The notes: a model not told the origin generated them from the letters alone. Shown: positions 1-11,453, numbered from the stretch's first letter. The stretch is 55,282 nucleotides of DNA from Zygnema cylindricum (GCA_037447655.1 JBBHKE010000779.1:110813-166094); one strand, 5' to 3'. Translations and numbers: made by a program.

Positions 1-1427
1 ATGTTAAGAGAGATGAGTTCTCTTGATAGAAGTAATGAGTAAGTTGATGGAAACGCAAGGAATGAAACAGTCAGGACAGAATAATGGGGGGGGGGGGGGG
101 GGGGGCAAGCAAATAGCATAAGGAAATTGGAGAGGATGACAAAGGAGCAGATGGAATAAAGAGAGTAATAAGACAGGACTGACAAAGTAAGGAACGCAAA
201 GGTAGTTGAATGAGTAATGAAGATAGTTCTCTTGAGTAGAGAGAATTGTAAGTAACAAGTAGAGCAGAGAAAGATGGTAAATAGGGGAGAGAGGAGGGAA
301 AATGGAGAAAGCCCAGGTATTGTTCGGAACAATTAACTGACGTCCAAAGTTTCTCAAAAAGACAACATCCCTTTAAGTAAATATCGTACACTACTTTTAC
401 TTCAAAATCGACACAATCCTTTACAAACCTAACAAAAGAAAGTCAGCCAAATAAATACCAAATCATTACCGGATACAAGCTATTCAAAAGACGGGAAATA
501 AGGGTTCATAAACTACAGCTGACTTCTCTGCTTCACATAAAACATGTAGTTTGCACCTATAGTAATCTGGGTCCTCTATGCCCATGACCTTCTACCAATG
601 AACGTTGTGGAATACACATAATCAGAGATACAGATTTAGGCTATAGCCATCCTTCTCCTTTACCAAATGATTATCAGGAGCCTAAACAAACAAATCAAAG
701 CTGCAAGATTTCAAACAATAGTTCACTCAACTTTCTGCCGTTCGTATTCATTATTACAACCATACCCTTTCAAACTGACAACGATATAAGTACGTGACTT
801 TAAATAACCACCATAGGAAGTTTTTTACGCCCTTTCCAACTTCCTAAAATAATACATCCAAATATACTTCGAAAATATTTTAATCTTCCTAGAAAGCAAG
901 CCCAAGATCTAACAGTTTTAGTTAAGTAATTTTTCTATCTCTCTAATGGTTAACCCATAGTCTTGCTTACCAAACGAGAACAAAATAACAAGGCTCTCCA
1001 AACCCTCCCAGTCAAGTCTTCCAATCTAGGATCCTTACCTGATAAAGGGATCACTCAAAAGGATTTTAATCACATTATTATGAAAATGCATTCATGTCAG
1101 TAAAAATGTACAATTTTCCCATACAAAAACCGCACCTATTTACTTTTAACTCCTAGTGATTTAGTAGAATTGATAACATATGTGATCAGATGGCCCATCT
1201 CTTTACTAAAATGTAGAGTTTTCTTTCACTTTTTCTTCCATCACAAAAACCTAAGTAATAAAACCTACTATCACTTGTTCCTGACATTCTGACCAGACTA
1301 AGACTTTTATCATCATCCTATAATATTTTTCTCACAATCTCGTACGCACTCTCCATAGAAAAAGCTTTTGAACACACATCTCAAACTTCTCACCTTCATT
1401 CCTCTCCAGAACTTAGTGTGGACTCCA
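1..1427. other. No gene seen; homopolymer G tract
   Basis: AT-rich sequence without a convincing exon. The open frames on the minus strand at the left edge are proline- and leucine-rich readings of simple sequence. A run of 20 G lies at 86-105; such a run is prone to assembly or sequencing error. The minus strand has splice-donor-like sites, for example around 1,036, but I could not connect them to a protein. Confidence 0.5.
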
Positions 1428-1619
1428 TCAGGTACTTGGGAAGTACAACAACACACCATGTTCAAAATGACAAGCAGCCAAAGCCTCCATCTTCTTCTCC
1501 TCGTTTATGCTCAACCTCTCCACGGGCTTCCTGTCACTGCTCCGGTTTTGCCTTATCTCACTGCTTGAATCTTTCTCCTTTTCCAGCCCAAATTCAGCAG
1601 ACGGCTCCATTCTCTCCAT
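1428..1619 (-). CDS. Possible first exon of an unidentified gene
   Basis: A 63-codon frame begins MERMEPSAEFGLEKEKDSS and is hydrophilic, with gene-like codon use, unlike the low-complexity frames around it. It contains the segment SSDRKPVERLSINEEKK. The R-K-x-V-E-R pattern recalls the basic motif ahead of the core of plant DEK chromatin proteins, but the resemblance is short and no DEK core follows. If this is an exon, it probably ends at one of the GT sites near 1,440-1,460 and continues at lower coordinates, where I could not find the next exon. It may also be a chance open frame. Nothing here establishes a function. Confidence 0.25.
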   Translation of the reverse strand: MERMEPSAEFGLEKEKDSSSEIRQNRSSDRKPVERLSINEEKKMEALAACHFEHGVLLYFPST

Positions 1620-2503
1620 TTTCTCAGAAGGTGCGGCAAATCTTCACAAAAAAGTAATGGTCTGTGATTAAAAACTGCATGTTTCAGTAGGTAACACTGT
1701 CCTCTATAAATAACACGACAGTTACACTTCATTCATTTAACTACTTATATTGTTTAGTTTGTTCCCTTCATGATCAGTTGAGTCATTTTTCGTCCTTGTA
1801 GAAGTTCTCGTAAAAACTATTACACATGGTAGAAAATAAATAAAAATAGAAGTAACAACAATAGATTTGTATGTAGATAGCTCTTACATTCGGTGAAGAA
1901 AGTTCATAAACAGGTTTAAGCAGCGATTGAGACCATGTCTTTTTTCACACTTAACAAATTTTGTTTTCAAATTTTTGATTGACTGTTCATTGCCTCGCGC
2001 AACACAGTTTTTGTAAGTCACTGATCTTCAGTCACTCACTCAGTAGCCCAGATTTGAAAACGCAAAAAGAAAAGTGAGGCCTGATCGTCAAAATAGAAAA
2101 TCAGTTGTGAAAGAAATTTGTTTTGTAACCGAAAAAGTTGGAGTCTAGACTGTCACAGAAAATAGGTCAGGGTTTCCAAGACGCATAAGTTTTCCATCCC
2201 TTCAAAGAAAAAATTAGGGTTTCGAAAATTGCGTCAACGCACAAGGCATTGAGACACCTTAGCCGAAAGATTGGGACATTTGAACTTTAGCTTGGAAATT
2301 AGAAGGAATTTAGGCTTTAGTTAGAAAGTGTTGTCTTTGAAGATTCAGTTTCGTGCGTGCGTGCGCGTGTTTGCGTGCGTGCGCGTGTTTGAGTGCGTAC
2401 GTAATTACCGGAAGTAATGTGGTGGTTCGAATGGAGGTTCGAATGGAGTTGCGGATTGGGGGAGTAAATGTACGGGTTAAATTAAAGGGACGTGAGGGAC
2501 TAA
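1620..2503. other. Spacer with a short GTGCGTGC repeat
   Basis: No coding frame is supported. At 2,353-2,402 a unit of about 20 bp, GTGCGTGCGTGCGCGTGTTT, is present about twice. The remainder is AT-rich and could be promoter sequence for the possible minus-strand exon at 1,428-1,619, but I see no distinctive element. Confidence 0.4.
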
Positions 2504-2590
2504 GGGCGTGTTCCCATGTAGCCGAAACTTTGAAACGTTACTTTGGATTTTAGTGCAGATTTTACGGTGTACTTTTCAAAGTGTTCCTAT

Positions 2591-3544
2591 GGGTACGTCC
2601 CCATGTATTAAAGTATCGACTTTAATCTGTCTTTTCACCGAAAACGCAGTTCCGTACGAGAAAAACTTTAGCCGTACAAAAAAAACAATTCTTTAAAAGT
2701 ACAGCAATCCTCAAGTCGATACTTTGAATGTACTTCATGTTTATCGTCGTGTGAACGCATTTTGGCGTTTTCCTTTTTTCGACCCCCGGGCAAGAGAATC
2801 CAGCCCCTCAAAAAACTTCATCAAAAATCACCTCGCGACCCGATTTCAGGAAAAGTACCGCCCAAACAACGAATGAAAAATGACCCACCCACACGCCACA
2901 CGAGTGGGAAAATTTTAGGACGAGGGAGAGTACTCGCTATTTTTCTCCCTGCCCGTCACGTGCATGTACGGAAAAGACGAGGATGTACGGAAAAAAATCT
3001 GCAGGGGTCTCGGACCTCCAATTTCATTCATGGGTCCTCGGTAGAATTTTGCATCGTCGTCGCCTCTCCCCTCTCCCTCTCACACTATCACTTTTATCTC
3101 TCACTTTTTAGAATGAGGCACGACAAAACTGGTATGAAATGAAAGATATTTGAAAAATAATTCTTTTGACTACCTTTATGTATATTTTTATGGCAAGTAG
3201 AGCGAAAAAAGTTTAGAAAACGAAATCGGGTATCCATGGCCGAAAGTTCTTGAATATGTGATATCACAAGTGAGCGTGAAGTCACAATCTTACAAAACCC
3301 TAAACATCTGCCATGTCACAAAATTACAAAAATGTAGATGTCTACAACTGTCGTTGTTTTTGTTGGCGTCAACAATTTCGTAGTCGTCGTCAACCGTCAC
3401 AAAGTTGTACCTACGTCTACAACCGTCACATTTCAAAGTTCCCATTCCATTTTCGCACATAGGGACGCTTTTCAAAGTAGTACGGAAGACTTCACTACAG
3501 TCCAAAATACTTTTTCAATGTATCGCTCACATGGGGACGTACCC
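2591..3544 (+). repeat. Repeat B, copy 1
   Basis: This 954-bp repeat has inverted ends GGGTACGTCCCCATGT / ACATGGGGACGTACCC and a TAT triplet on each side, so it may itself be a Harbinger-like insertion nested in E0. It matches the copy at 8,991-9,936 along most of its length with many substitutions; shared landmarks include TTTTAGGACGAGGGAGAGT-type sequence near 2,925 and a CCCTAAAC segment near 3,297. It has no protein-coding content. A third, inverted partial copy lies immediately to the right. Confidence 0.7.
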
Positions 3545-3599
3545 TATGTCAATCATTACTTGCGCCTTTATTACTTCAAATATGTGACATGTGTAGACG

Positions 3600-4260
3600 T
3601 CTACAAAATATGCGGCAGCCTACGATAGTACGAAACGAAATGTAGACGACTACGAAACTTCCTAAAATTAGTGACGTTTACAAAAACGGCGACGGTTGTA
3701 GGCGTCGAGTTTTTGTGACATTGTAGATGTTTAGGGTTTTGTGACATCGCGAAGTCATGCTTCTGTACCTTACGAAGTCATGCTACCTTGTGACGTCATC
3801 AACACGTAAACTTTCCGCCATGGCTTTTCGATTTCTTTTTCTTACCATTAATCATTCAATACGCCATCAAAATGAGATCCAAAATATAAAAAAAAAGGCA
3901 AAAAATATATCTTTCATTTGATACTATTATTGCTGCATTTCATTTAGAGATGAGAGAAAGAGGAGCGGTCGAATGAAAAAGATGGGGAGAGACAAGGACG
4001 TTGTAAATTTTTGCAAAGGACCCATGAATGAAAGTGGAGGTCCAAGACCCCAACAATTTTTTTCCGTACATGCTCGTCATTTTTTGTACGTACATGCGCG
4101 TGACGAGCATGGAAAAAAATATCGTGTACTCTCCCTCGTTCAAAAATTGTCGAAGACGCTTCACGCGTGCAATACATGCTTTAGATTCGTCGATAGGGTG
4201 TTATTTTGGTTAAAATCAGGTCGCGATTTGATTCCAGTGCAAGTGTGAAGATGAGCTGGA
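3600..4260 (-). repeat. Repeat B, inverted partial copy 3
   Basis: Read on the minus strand, this segment follows the same order of landmarks as repeat B copies 1 and 2: a CGCGACCTGATTTT block, an ACGAGGGAGAGTACACG block, a TCGGACCTCC-like block, then the CCCTAAACATCTAC block. It lacks the GGGGACGT terminal repeat. Copies 1 and 3 face each other within E0, so this stretch could fold into a long imperfect hairpin. Confidence 0.65.
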
Positions 4261-4440
4261 AGTGGGTCGCGATGACAATAACCCCAAATTGTCGTACCTT
4301 CCAAGTTCCAAGAGGACGCAAATTGTACTTCTGTTTTTGCCCATTTTTCGTACGACGTAATATTTTCTCGTTGGAAGTCCCATTTTATGTGAAAACGACG
4401 GAAAACAACCCTTACTTGAACACATGGGAACCCGCCCTAA

Positions 4441-5202
4441 GGGTAGAATTCCATTAGACGAAAAGTGTGGTTCGTTACTGGATGTCGTACGTTTATGTAC
4501 AGCGCCGTACCAGGTCATACCCTTTTTTTTTTGTCAGACGAAATATCGTTACTGGAAAGCTGTCGGGAAGCTCCAATGATGTAGGCGTAATTCCTGGCCG
4601 TTGGATATTCCACTTTTTCAGATCCGCGAAAGCAATCGAGCACATCATCCAGTGTCACGATACTCTCCTCGCGAGGAGAGTTGTTCGATACTGGGTCGTG
4701 CACCATTGTGTACCATTGGTACACGTAAAAATGCAAAAAAATATCTGCTTTGAACAGATACAACAAACAAGCGATCACAGGTCTACACGTTGTACATGCC
4801 ATGTGCCTACGTCGTACAGTCCATGTGTCACCTGCCACCCTGGATGCAGGTGAGCCCACAATATTTTCGCACGGTCCGTCTGACATCCACCGAGATTCAA
4901 AGTTTGCCGCGTCTATTTGCCATTCCGTTTCAAAATTTTGATTTATATTTTCATAATCAAACATCTGGCCGCAAACTTTACGTACGAATCATTAACTACC
5001 CCCGGTCGTACAGATATCTCGTTCTGACTTTCCGTTTAAAATTTTTGTTTAAGAATTTCAAAATCTATTCTGTAACCTATATGGCGCCAATCATAATTGG
5101 GGAAAGTTTGTTATTGGCTCGACAAAATGGAATAGTCTTCTAGTAACGCTGCCAATATAATTTTCTGTACATTTACTGGGACCGCCAAATGGAATTCTAC
5201 CC
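4441..5202. mobile_element. Harbinger/Tourist-like MITE E1
   Basis: The 762-bp element has inverted ends GGGTAGAATTCCATTAG and (inverted) GGGTAGAATTCCATTTG, with TAA on the left and TAG on the right. It is related to E3, E4 and E6 in this window by end sequence and by interior blocks such as TACCATTGGTACACGT (4,708-4,725). A perfect 20-bp palindrome, ACTCTCCTCGCGAGGAGAGT, sits at about 4,663-4,682. No transposase is present. Confidence 0.7.
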
Positions 5203-5205
5203 TAG

Positions 5206-6647
5206 GGGTGAAGTTCCATCAAGGGAAAAGTGGCGTTTTTTACAGAAATCCGCAACTCTCCGTACCAAATCGTACCGCCTATTTTGTTTTTATAGGAAAA
5301 ACATCATTACAAAGAATCTTGCCGATACTCTCCAAAGGTCTTGGAGGTAATACTGGCCGTCAGATGTTCATCTGCGAGGAGTTAACTTCAATTTTCTCTG
5401 TTACACTCAACCCACCTCGAGGAGGTGGGTTGGCATATACAGAAAAAATTAAATTGTGACACGTTGGACAATTAACCTACGTGTCATGATGGAAAACCAA
5501 CAAAAAATCATAAGATTTGCATATGACACGCGATTTCCAAAATATAACCGAAAATAAAAACGAAATTTCGTAACATTCCCTCGTCACGCTATTTTCGGTA
5601 ACTTTTGTTCGTCACACTATTTCAAAGGACTTTCGTTATGTTCGAAAACTGAAACCCTAAAAAATGAGCTGGCGTACACTGGTGTCTGCAAAATGTATAA
5701 AAGTTTTGTCGTATCATTACTTCGTACGCAGGTACATGGTATGCAAGTCAAGATTTGAATTTAAGTTTGTCGCTGCTAAAAAATTGAAAGATATTCAATA
5801 TCGGATCGTAGCTTGCGTGGCGCGAGTCAATTTAAAACACGTGGCTTACAGACTCTACGTGAGGAAACGTCGACTCATAGCGTTGTTCCATTAGGCGCTG
5901 TCAGTAAATGTCAAAAAATCGTTTACTAAAGCGATTGTTCAATTGTGTCGGGCCTGTAACCTACATTTGTTTTGCGTGGCACATGTTGATTGGTCCACGT
6001 AATAGATGAATACGATTATGCTAATCTTCAAAGAATCTTTGAGTGCAAATTGCGACCACATATTTGTACCAGCGAAAGGTAAAAAGTGACTTGTACGACG
6101 TATTGAATGAAATTTGTACTGGCGGACGAAATGTAAGTTATGTAAAAGCGTACGAAAATGTCAGAATGGCTAGTGGATACCAACAGAAGCGTGAAACAAT
6201 ATCTTCTGTCAAAGATATTATTGCGGCTTCCGGTGGCCTCGCATCCTCCCTGGCGGAAGGCACATGTCATATGCGACGTGTACCCATGTGGTAGCACGGT
6301 CGTCATGGATATTTGTTCACTTTTCCACGAGGCACAACGGTATTTGTTCAGGCGCTGAGAATTGACCTACTTCGGGTCACTTGTTGCGAACTAAAAGTGT
6401 CAGACAACGTCGTATCCGATTATGCATCCGACGGTCCACGTTTACGCCCATGAACGTGGATAATCAAATCCTCATTCAGTAGCCTTGTTTTTCTGATATT
6501 TTTTTTTATTTTTGGTACAACACTGTACAAAACAGTATTGCTTTCAGTAAACAACATCATTTTTTCCCTAATGGAACCTTGCCCACAATCGACCCGGTTT
6601 GTAGAGTTTGTCGTACAATTACAGAAACGCATGATGGAACTTCACCC
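5206..6647. mobile_element. Harbinger/Tourist-like element E2
   Basis: The ends are GGGTGAAGTTCCATCA on the left and the same sequence inverted on the right (6,632-6,647), flanked by TAG and TAA. The element is 1,442 bp. A second, inner copy of a right-type end lies near 6,575-6,594, so the right side may be duplicated or carry a nested fragment. A hairpin with 11-bp arms, CAACCCACCTC and its complement around GAG, lies near 5,409-5,433. The segment near 6,240-6,330 matches the segment near 27,780-27,890 in E4. Confidence 0.6.
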
Positions 6648-6650
6648 TAA

Positions 6651-6955
6651 GATGTACCACATATGTACGTTTCTGTACTGTCAAAACTAATCTTTATTGG
6701 ATGACAAAATTACAGTAACTTTCATAATATAATCGAACTATATCTCAGGATTAGAATCAAATGTATGCGCTAGCAGAAATACCTTTTTCTTTTTATTTTT
6801 CTTATGCTTTCTACGCCAATATTGCGGGGGCTGCACCTAAAATTATTACATTCATCGACGGGGACATATGTAGATTTTTGACCCAAGGCATTTCACGTAA
6901 AGCAGGTACACCTACGCCCGCAAATACTTGGGATAACTGGAAGCATGAAATTGTA
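6651..6955. other. Spacer, nothing recognised
   Basis: This is AT-rich DNA between E2 and the next MITE. The short open frames here are hydrophobic and unsupported. Confidence 0.4.
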
Positions 6956-7625
6956 GTTCAAAAGTAGGTTTTTTTATGGTAGGCCTTTGGTAGGCGCACA
7001 AAACTTTGCACAAAACTCGCGCAACGTAGGCATATTGTATGTGTGTGCTTCGTGCACACTCCTGTACGAACGTCCGAATCTGACGTAAGATCAAAGTACA
7101 ACGCATGCCGCCGGACGAAATTATTTAGCGAACTGACATGGCGTAGGATGACATTCCGGGAGAAAAGCCACCAACGGGGTTGGTCCGTAGGTTTTGGTAA
7201 TTTTTTTGGCAGTGTGGTATTTTTTTTTTTTATCGTCCCATACTGCCTGTTGGTCAATTAGAGGCTTTATTTAGTGTGGCCCTCAAAATTGCAGACGCTA
7301 ATATGACAGATTGTCTTTTCGTAAGTTGTGTTATGGGCTTTTCATGTGATCTTTTTAAATCGCCTACTTTGATCAACGACCGTCCGATCGTCCAAATCTG
7401 ACGGTTTAAATAAAAAGTCCCTCAAAACTCACAGTTTTTTTTTTCGTCCGATTAGTTTTCAAAATTTAGACATGTCGTTTAATTCTCTATCGATCGATGT
7501 GCAACTCAACCCTGTTCCTATTTCATTTCATTGTGCGGCCAATACAATATGGGTCTTAAGGGCATATTGTATGTTTTGCGTACAATAGGCATATTGTATG
7601 GGCGTACGGTCACCTACTTTTGAAC
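6956..7625. mobile_element. TA-flanked MITE, copy 1
   Basis: The inverted ends are GTTCAAAAGTAGGT and ACCTACTTTTGAAC, with TA immediately outside both. A TA duplication suggests a Tc1/mariner (Stowaway-type) target, though the end sequence is not one I recognise. The interior shares long blocks with the copy at 36,280-36,832 in the opposite orientation, such as TTCTCTATCGATCGATGTGC near 7,481 and paired CATACAATATGCC motifs near the end. There is no coding frame. Confidence 0.75.
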
Positions 7626-7810
7626 TATGCCTGAAATCCTTTTGAGTTTCGAGCCAACAGGAAATGCAAAGAAAAATGTACGGATTGTGTAGGATATCAT
7701 GGCGTTCCCATGAAAAGCCACAAATCCGTAAAAAAACTGCCACATTGACCAGCGTTTTACGGTTGTGCTGGTTGTTGAATCGAACGTGACTTGTGCCACT
7801 GCTAGAGTAC

Positions 7811-8356
7811 TGTACACCGCCAATCGTTATTAGCGTGGGAGTTTGATTAGCGTATAATAATAATTACAGTGGTGTACGCTTTTAAGAATTTGAAAATTCT
7901 GGAAAAAATCATACATTCTAATTGTTTGATTATGGTAATTTAGATCTTTGAAAAAAAAAATGTCGGTCGCAAACATGCTTACACTAATATAGGTTTCCGT
8001 ACAAAATCTGACAAATTGTACACAAATCGTACAATCACACGGTCGAAACGCGACTGTCGGACGAATATGTGGGAACGGGAATTTTTACGACCTGATTTTT
8101 TTTCCTTTTTAGAACGCACATTCTCATGCGTATGCGGTTACTAAAACTAATTTATTGTAATTTTTAACTTAAAAAGGTACATTTATGTACGGTCCGACAC
8201 TGACCGTACACAACTCTATTTTTTGAGACGACGTACTGAAAATAACCCTAAATGGAATAAAGAAAAAAATAGAATGAACTACACTAATGGAGAATAATAT
8301 AAAAAAAAGCGGGACGGAATTAGTGTACACAACGCTAATAATGATTGGCGGTGTAC
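7811..8356. mobile_element. Inverted-repeat element, about 550 bp
   Basis: ACACCGCCAATCGTTATTAG near 7,814 returns inverted as CTAATAATGATTGGCGGTGT near 8,335-8,354. Both ends have ACTGT directly outside, a possible 5-bp duplication. The interior is AT-rich and non-coding. I cannot assign a superfamily. Confidence 0.5.
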
Positions 8357-8867
8357 TGTACAGTATGGGTATCGAACTAGAATTTTGTTTACGAAAGCCC
8401 TTATTCTGGAAACCCCAAAAATCCGTACATTATTGTACACTTCTAGGACAACCACTGCGTCATGAAGGGGTGTCCAACCCAAACCCGTCAATTTTTTTTG
8501 TCCGCACTCGCGGCAGCAAACGCAGCTCTCTCACACGCGCGTGGCGATGCCGCCAAGTCGCCAACCGGCGAAGCAAGATACTTCTGAAAGCGCTTGCCAC
8601 GCGACATCGCCGGTCGTCCATGCTGTACAGCGTGGACAGACGAATCGAAGCTTCTATTTGGCGCCAACGCAGCAAAGTGCAGGAACTCAGGAACCGGTGG
8701 ATTTAGATATACCAATTTAAAATAAAGTTCGACGTCGTTCGGAAACAGAATAAATAAAGTTCGGTGAATGCCACGAGTCCGCTGTTATTCGAATCGTGCG
8801 ATTTTTTCATTTTTTCCGATTTCTACGTATAATTCTTGACTTTTGAAAAAATCGCAAAAAAACGTAG
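8357..8867. other. GC-rich island between transposons
   Basis: The stretch 8,500-8,700 is much richer in CG and GC than its surroundings. An open frame runs through it in several frames, but the translations are arginine- and serine-rich and unlike a known protein. I treat it as non-coding. Confidence 0.35.
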
Positions 8868-10060
8868 AGTACTTTCTGTCCGGTAAACTGAACAAAAAAA
8901 TTACGGGAATCTACCTCATTTTACGGGAAATGTACGGTGTTTTACGTAAAATGTACAAACTTTGACGAAAAGATACGTTGCACTTCGTAGGGGGTGTCCC
9001 CATGTTTTAAAGTACATACTTTTCTCTGTCTTTTTGCCCTAAAATTCAGGGAACTTTGACAAAAACTTTAGCCGTACGAGAAAATCGTTTTTACCAAAGT
9101 ACAGTGAACGTGAATTCATACTTTGAATGTAAGGCGTGTTTGTCGTCATGTGAACGCATTTTGGCGTTTTCCCCTTTTCGACCCCCAGGCAAGAGAATCC
9201 AGCCCAAAAAAAAACTTCATTTAAAATCACCTCGAGGAGGTGATTTTAGTTAAAGTACCGCCCAGACAGCGAATGAAAAACGACCAACGCGCGCGCCACA
9301 CGAGTGGGAAAATTTTAGGACGAAGGAGAGTCCTCGCTATTTTTCTCCGTCCCCGTCACGCGCTATGTACGGAAAAAAAATTCCAGGGGTCTCGGACCTC
9401 CACTTTCAATCATGGGTCCTTTGCAAAAAAATTCGCCATCGTCGCCTCTCCTCTCTCCCTCTCACACCATCGATTATATCTCACACTTTTCGAAATGAGA
9501 CACGACAACATTGGTATAAAATGAAAGATGTTTTAAAAATATTTATTTTTACAATTTTAGGTTTTTTTTTAATGGCAGGTCGAGTGAGAAAAGTAAAAAA
9601 ACGAATTCGGAAAACCATGGCGGAAAGTTCTTGAATGCGTGACGTCGACGTTGTCACAAGAGAGCGTGACGTCACTATGTCACCAAACCCTAAACGTCTA
9701 CAATTTCACAAAAATCTAGACGTCTACAACCGTCGCTGTTTTTGTTGGCGTCACTATTCGTCGGAAGTTTCGTAGTCGCCTTCAATCGTCACAATTTGTA
9801 CCTACGTCTACAACCGTCACGTGTCAAAGTTCCGATTTCATTTTTCGCACATTGGGACGCTCTTCAAAGTAGTACGGCGAATCTTCACTACAGTCCAAAA
9901 TACTTTATCAAAGTACCGATTACATGGGGACACCCCTTAGTACTTCTTGTCCGGTAAACTGAACGTAAATTTGACGGGAAATGTACGAAATTTTACGGAA
10001 TTATACAAAATTTTACCGAAAATGTACGGAATTTTACGAAAAAGACGTTGTAGTGTTGCA
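8868..10060. repeat. Direct repeats of about 115 bp bracketing repeat B copy 2
   Basis: A block starting CTGTCCGGTAAACTGAAC at about 8,876 and ending near ACGTTGCAC (about 8,983) recurs at 9,948-10,060, starting TTGTCCGGTAAACTGAAC and ending GTTGCACC. Both copies are rich in ACGGGAAATGTACG-like words. A diverged relative of the opening block is at 51,191 inside a hAT-like element. The arrangement of direct repeat, insertion and direct repeat resembles a miniature LTR element, or an insertion into a tandem repeat. I cannot separate the two. Confidence 0.5.
8991..9936 (+). repeat. Repeat B, copy 2
   Basis: This is the second copy of the roughly 950-bp repeat at 2,591-3,544, in the same orientation, with inverted ends GGGGTGTCCCCATG / CATGGGGACACCCC. 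Near its left third it carries a hairpin absent from copy 1: AAAATCACCTC and its complement around GAG at 9,223-9,247. It is non-coding. Confidence 0.7.
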
Positions 10061-10461
10061 CCATTTGCGCGCGGTAAGTTTAAATTCTGTACGATCGTAC
10101 GAAATAAGATTTACATGTATGGAATAGTACAGATACAAAATCATTAACTTATTTAGCATATTTTTCAAATCGTTCAATGCGTTACTTACGTATAATTCGC
10201 GAGATTGAATCGTGAGTAAAATACGGTTCGAACAACTATGCACGAGGCCCAACAGACCAACCCTATCAAAGTATAGGTGTACGGTTCTTACTGTTTTGTT
10301 TCATTCCGAATTTCAATATAACTTTATGATGTCCACATAGCAGCTCCTCCCTTTGTTAAATATGGTCATTATTCTCTTAGGCAAAGTCTGTGCGAATGCA
10401 GTAATGCACCCTTTTTTGTTTTTCCGTGACGGATACAATTTGTTTTTTTATGGTTGGCTAA
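10061..10461. other. Spacer, nothing recognised
   Basis: AT-rich sequence rich in GTACG words, with no supported frame. Confidence 0.4.
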
Positions 10462-11453
10462 TGGTGCGTCTCAATGTACTTCAAACTTGGAGAATTTGCT
10501 TTGTTTTTTAGCGCGGATTGGGCGGACTCGGATTTCGGGCGTCCCTATATGTACCAAACGAAGTCTTCACTTAAGGGCGTGACAGTTGTATACGTCGACT
10601 ATGCCCGTAATGGTTGTCGACAGTGTAAAATCTGTAATGACGCACCAAATTGTAAAAAAATGCTTTAAACGTCGCATAACCTTACGTGACATATGTAGAC
10701 GATCAACCTTCCAACACTATGCCATGGAGGATGTCCATGGCTGAAGAAGTGTCGTTTCCGCTACCTTCCTTGTACGGTTGCCTCTTTGGCAAATTCCACG
10801 CGCTTTGAATCCTTGTTCTAGCTCATTTGTAGGCTGCATAGCCGCCTCGTTACAGGATGAAGAATAGCGCAGTTTGAAGGAAAAATAGTGCAGTTCGAAG
10901 GAGGAATAGTGCATTCGAAGGAGAGAATACGAGACTGCGTGAGAGAGGCGGCGTGTGCTACTTGTGGGGCTCCCTCAGTGATTTCTCATGATTTCGTCAA
11001 ATGGCATCGTAATTTTGAGACCCCTAAGAATGGAAAAACCCGTACTGAACGAAACGCGACAAAACAAAACAAATTGTGTAATTTGATGGACGCAAACAGA
11101 CAAAACATAACGAATAGTGTAACTTTCGCCGTCGCTTGAATTCGTTTGGAACTTTTGTAAATTTATTTACAGGTGCGAATACGTGTTCCTATTTGTTTTT
11201 CGAAAATACTTTGTTTTAAAACACATCGGCTTGTGTTTTAAAGAAAAGTTTGAAGATGACGTATTTTAGCGTGGCCGTGGGTCGAAGAACACAAAACGAC
11301 AACATGCAGTACATCTTAAATTCGATGATGACGCAAAATGTACTTCTCCTTTTTTATATTTTTTTGTACGGTTAAAACTTACGCGTTACGACTCTAAGTT
11401 TCACACGAAAACGACAACAAAAAACCTTTACTTTGGCACAGAGAGACGCACCC
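10462..11453. mobile_element. Harbinger-like element E7
   Basis: The left end is TAA then TGGTGCGTCTCAATGTAC. The right end inverted is GGGTGCGTCTCTCTGTGC with TAA outside. The 992-bp body contains no transposase. At 10,856-10,925 a unit of about 20 bp (GGAAAAATAGTGCAGTTCGAA and variants) is repeated about four times. Confidence 0.5.

Larger units (their letters stand above)
2504..4437. mobile_element. Harbinger/Tourist-like element E0 (composite)
   Basis: The left end reads TAA then GGGCGTGTTCCCATGT (from 2,501). The right end, read inverted, is GGGCGGGTTCCCATGT followed by TAA at 4,438-4,440. Inverted ends starting GGG with a TAA triplet on both sides are the usual signature of non-autonomous PIF/Harbinger (Tourist) elements. 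The interior is composite: it holds one copy of the 950-bp repeat B (2,591-3,544) and an inverted, partial copy (about 3,600-4,260). No transposase frame is visible. Its right TAA is also the left TAA of element E1. Confidence 0.6.

Noticed and set aside
86-105. Run of 20 G as a possible regulatory G-quadruplex
   Set aside because: A homopolymer of this length more likely reflects simple-sequence slippage or assembly; there is no gene next to it to regulate.
8287-8706. 139-codon plus-strand frame in the GC-rich island
   Set aside because: It starts inside an inverted-repeat element and is Arg/Ser-rich; frames on both strands are open because of base composition.
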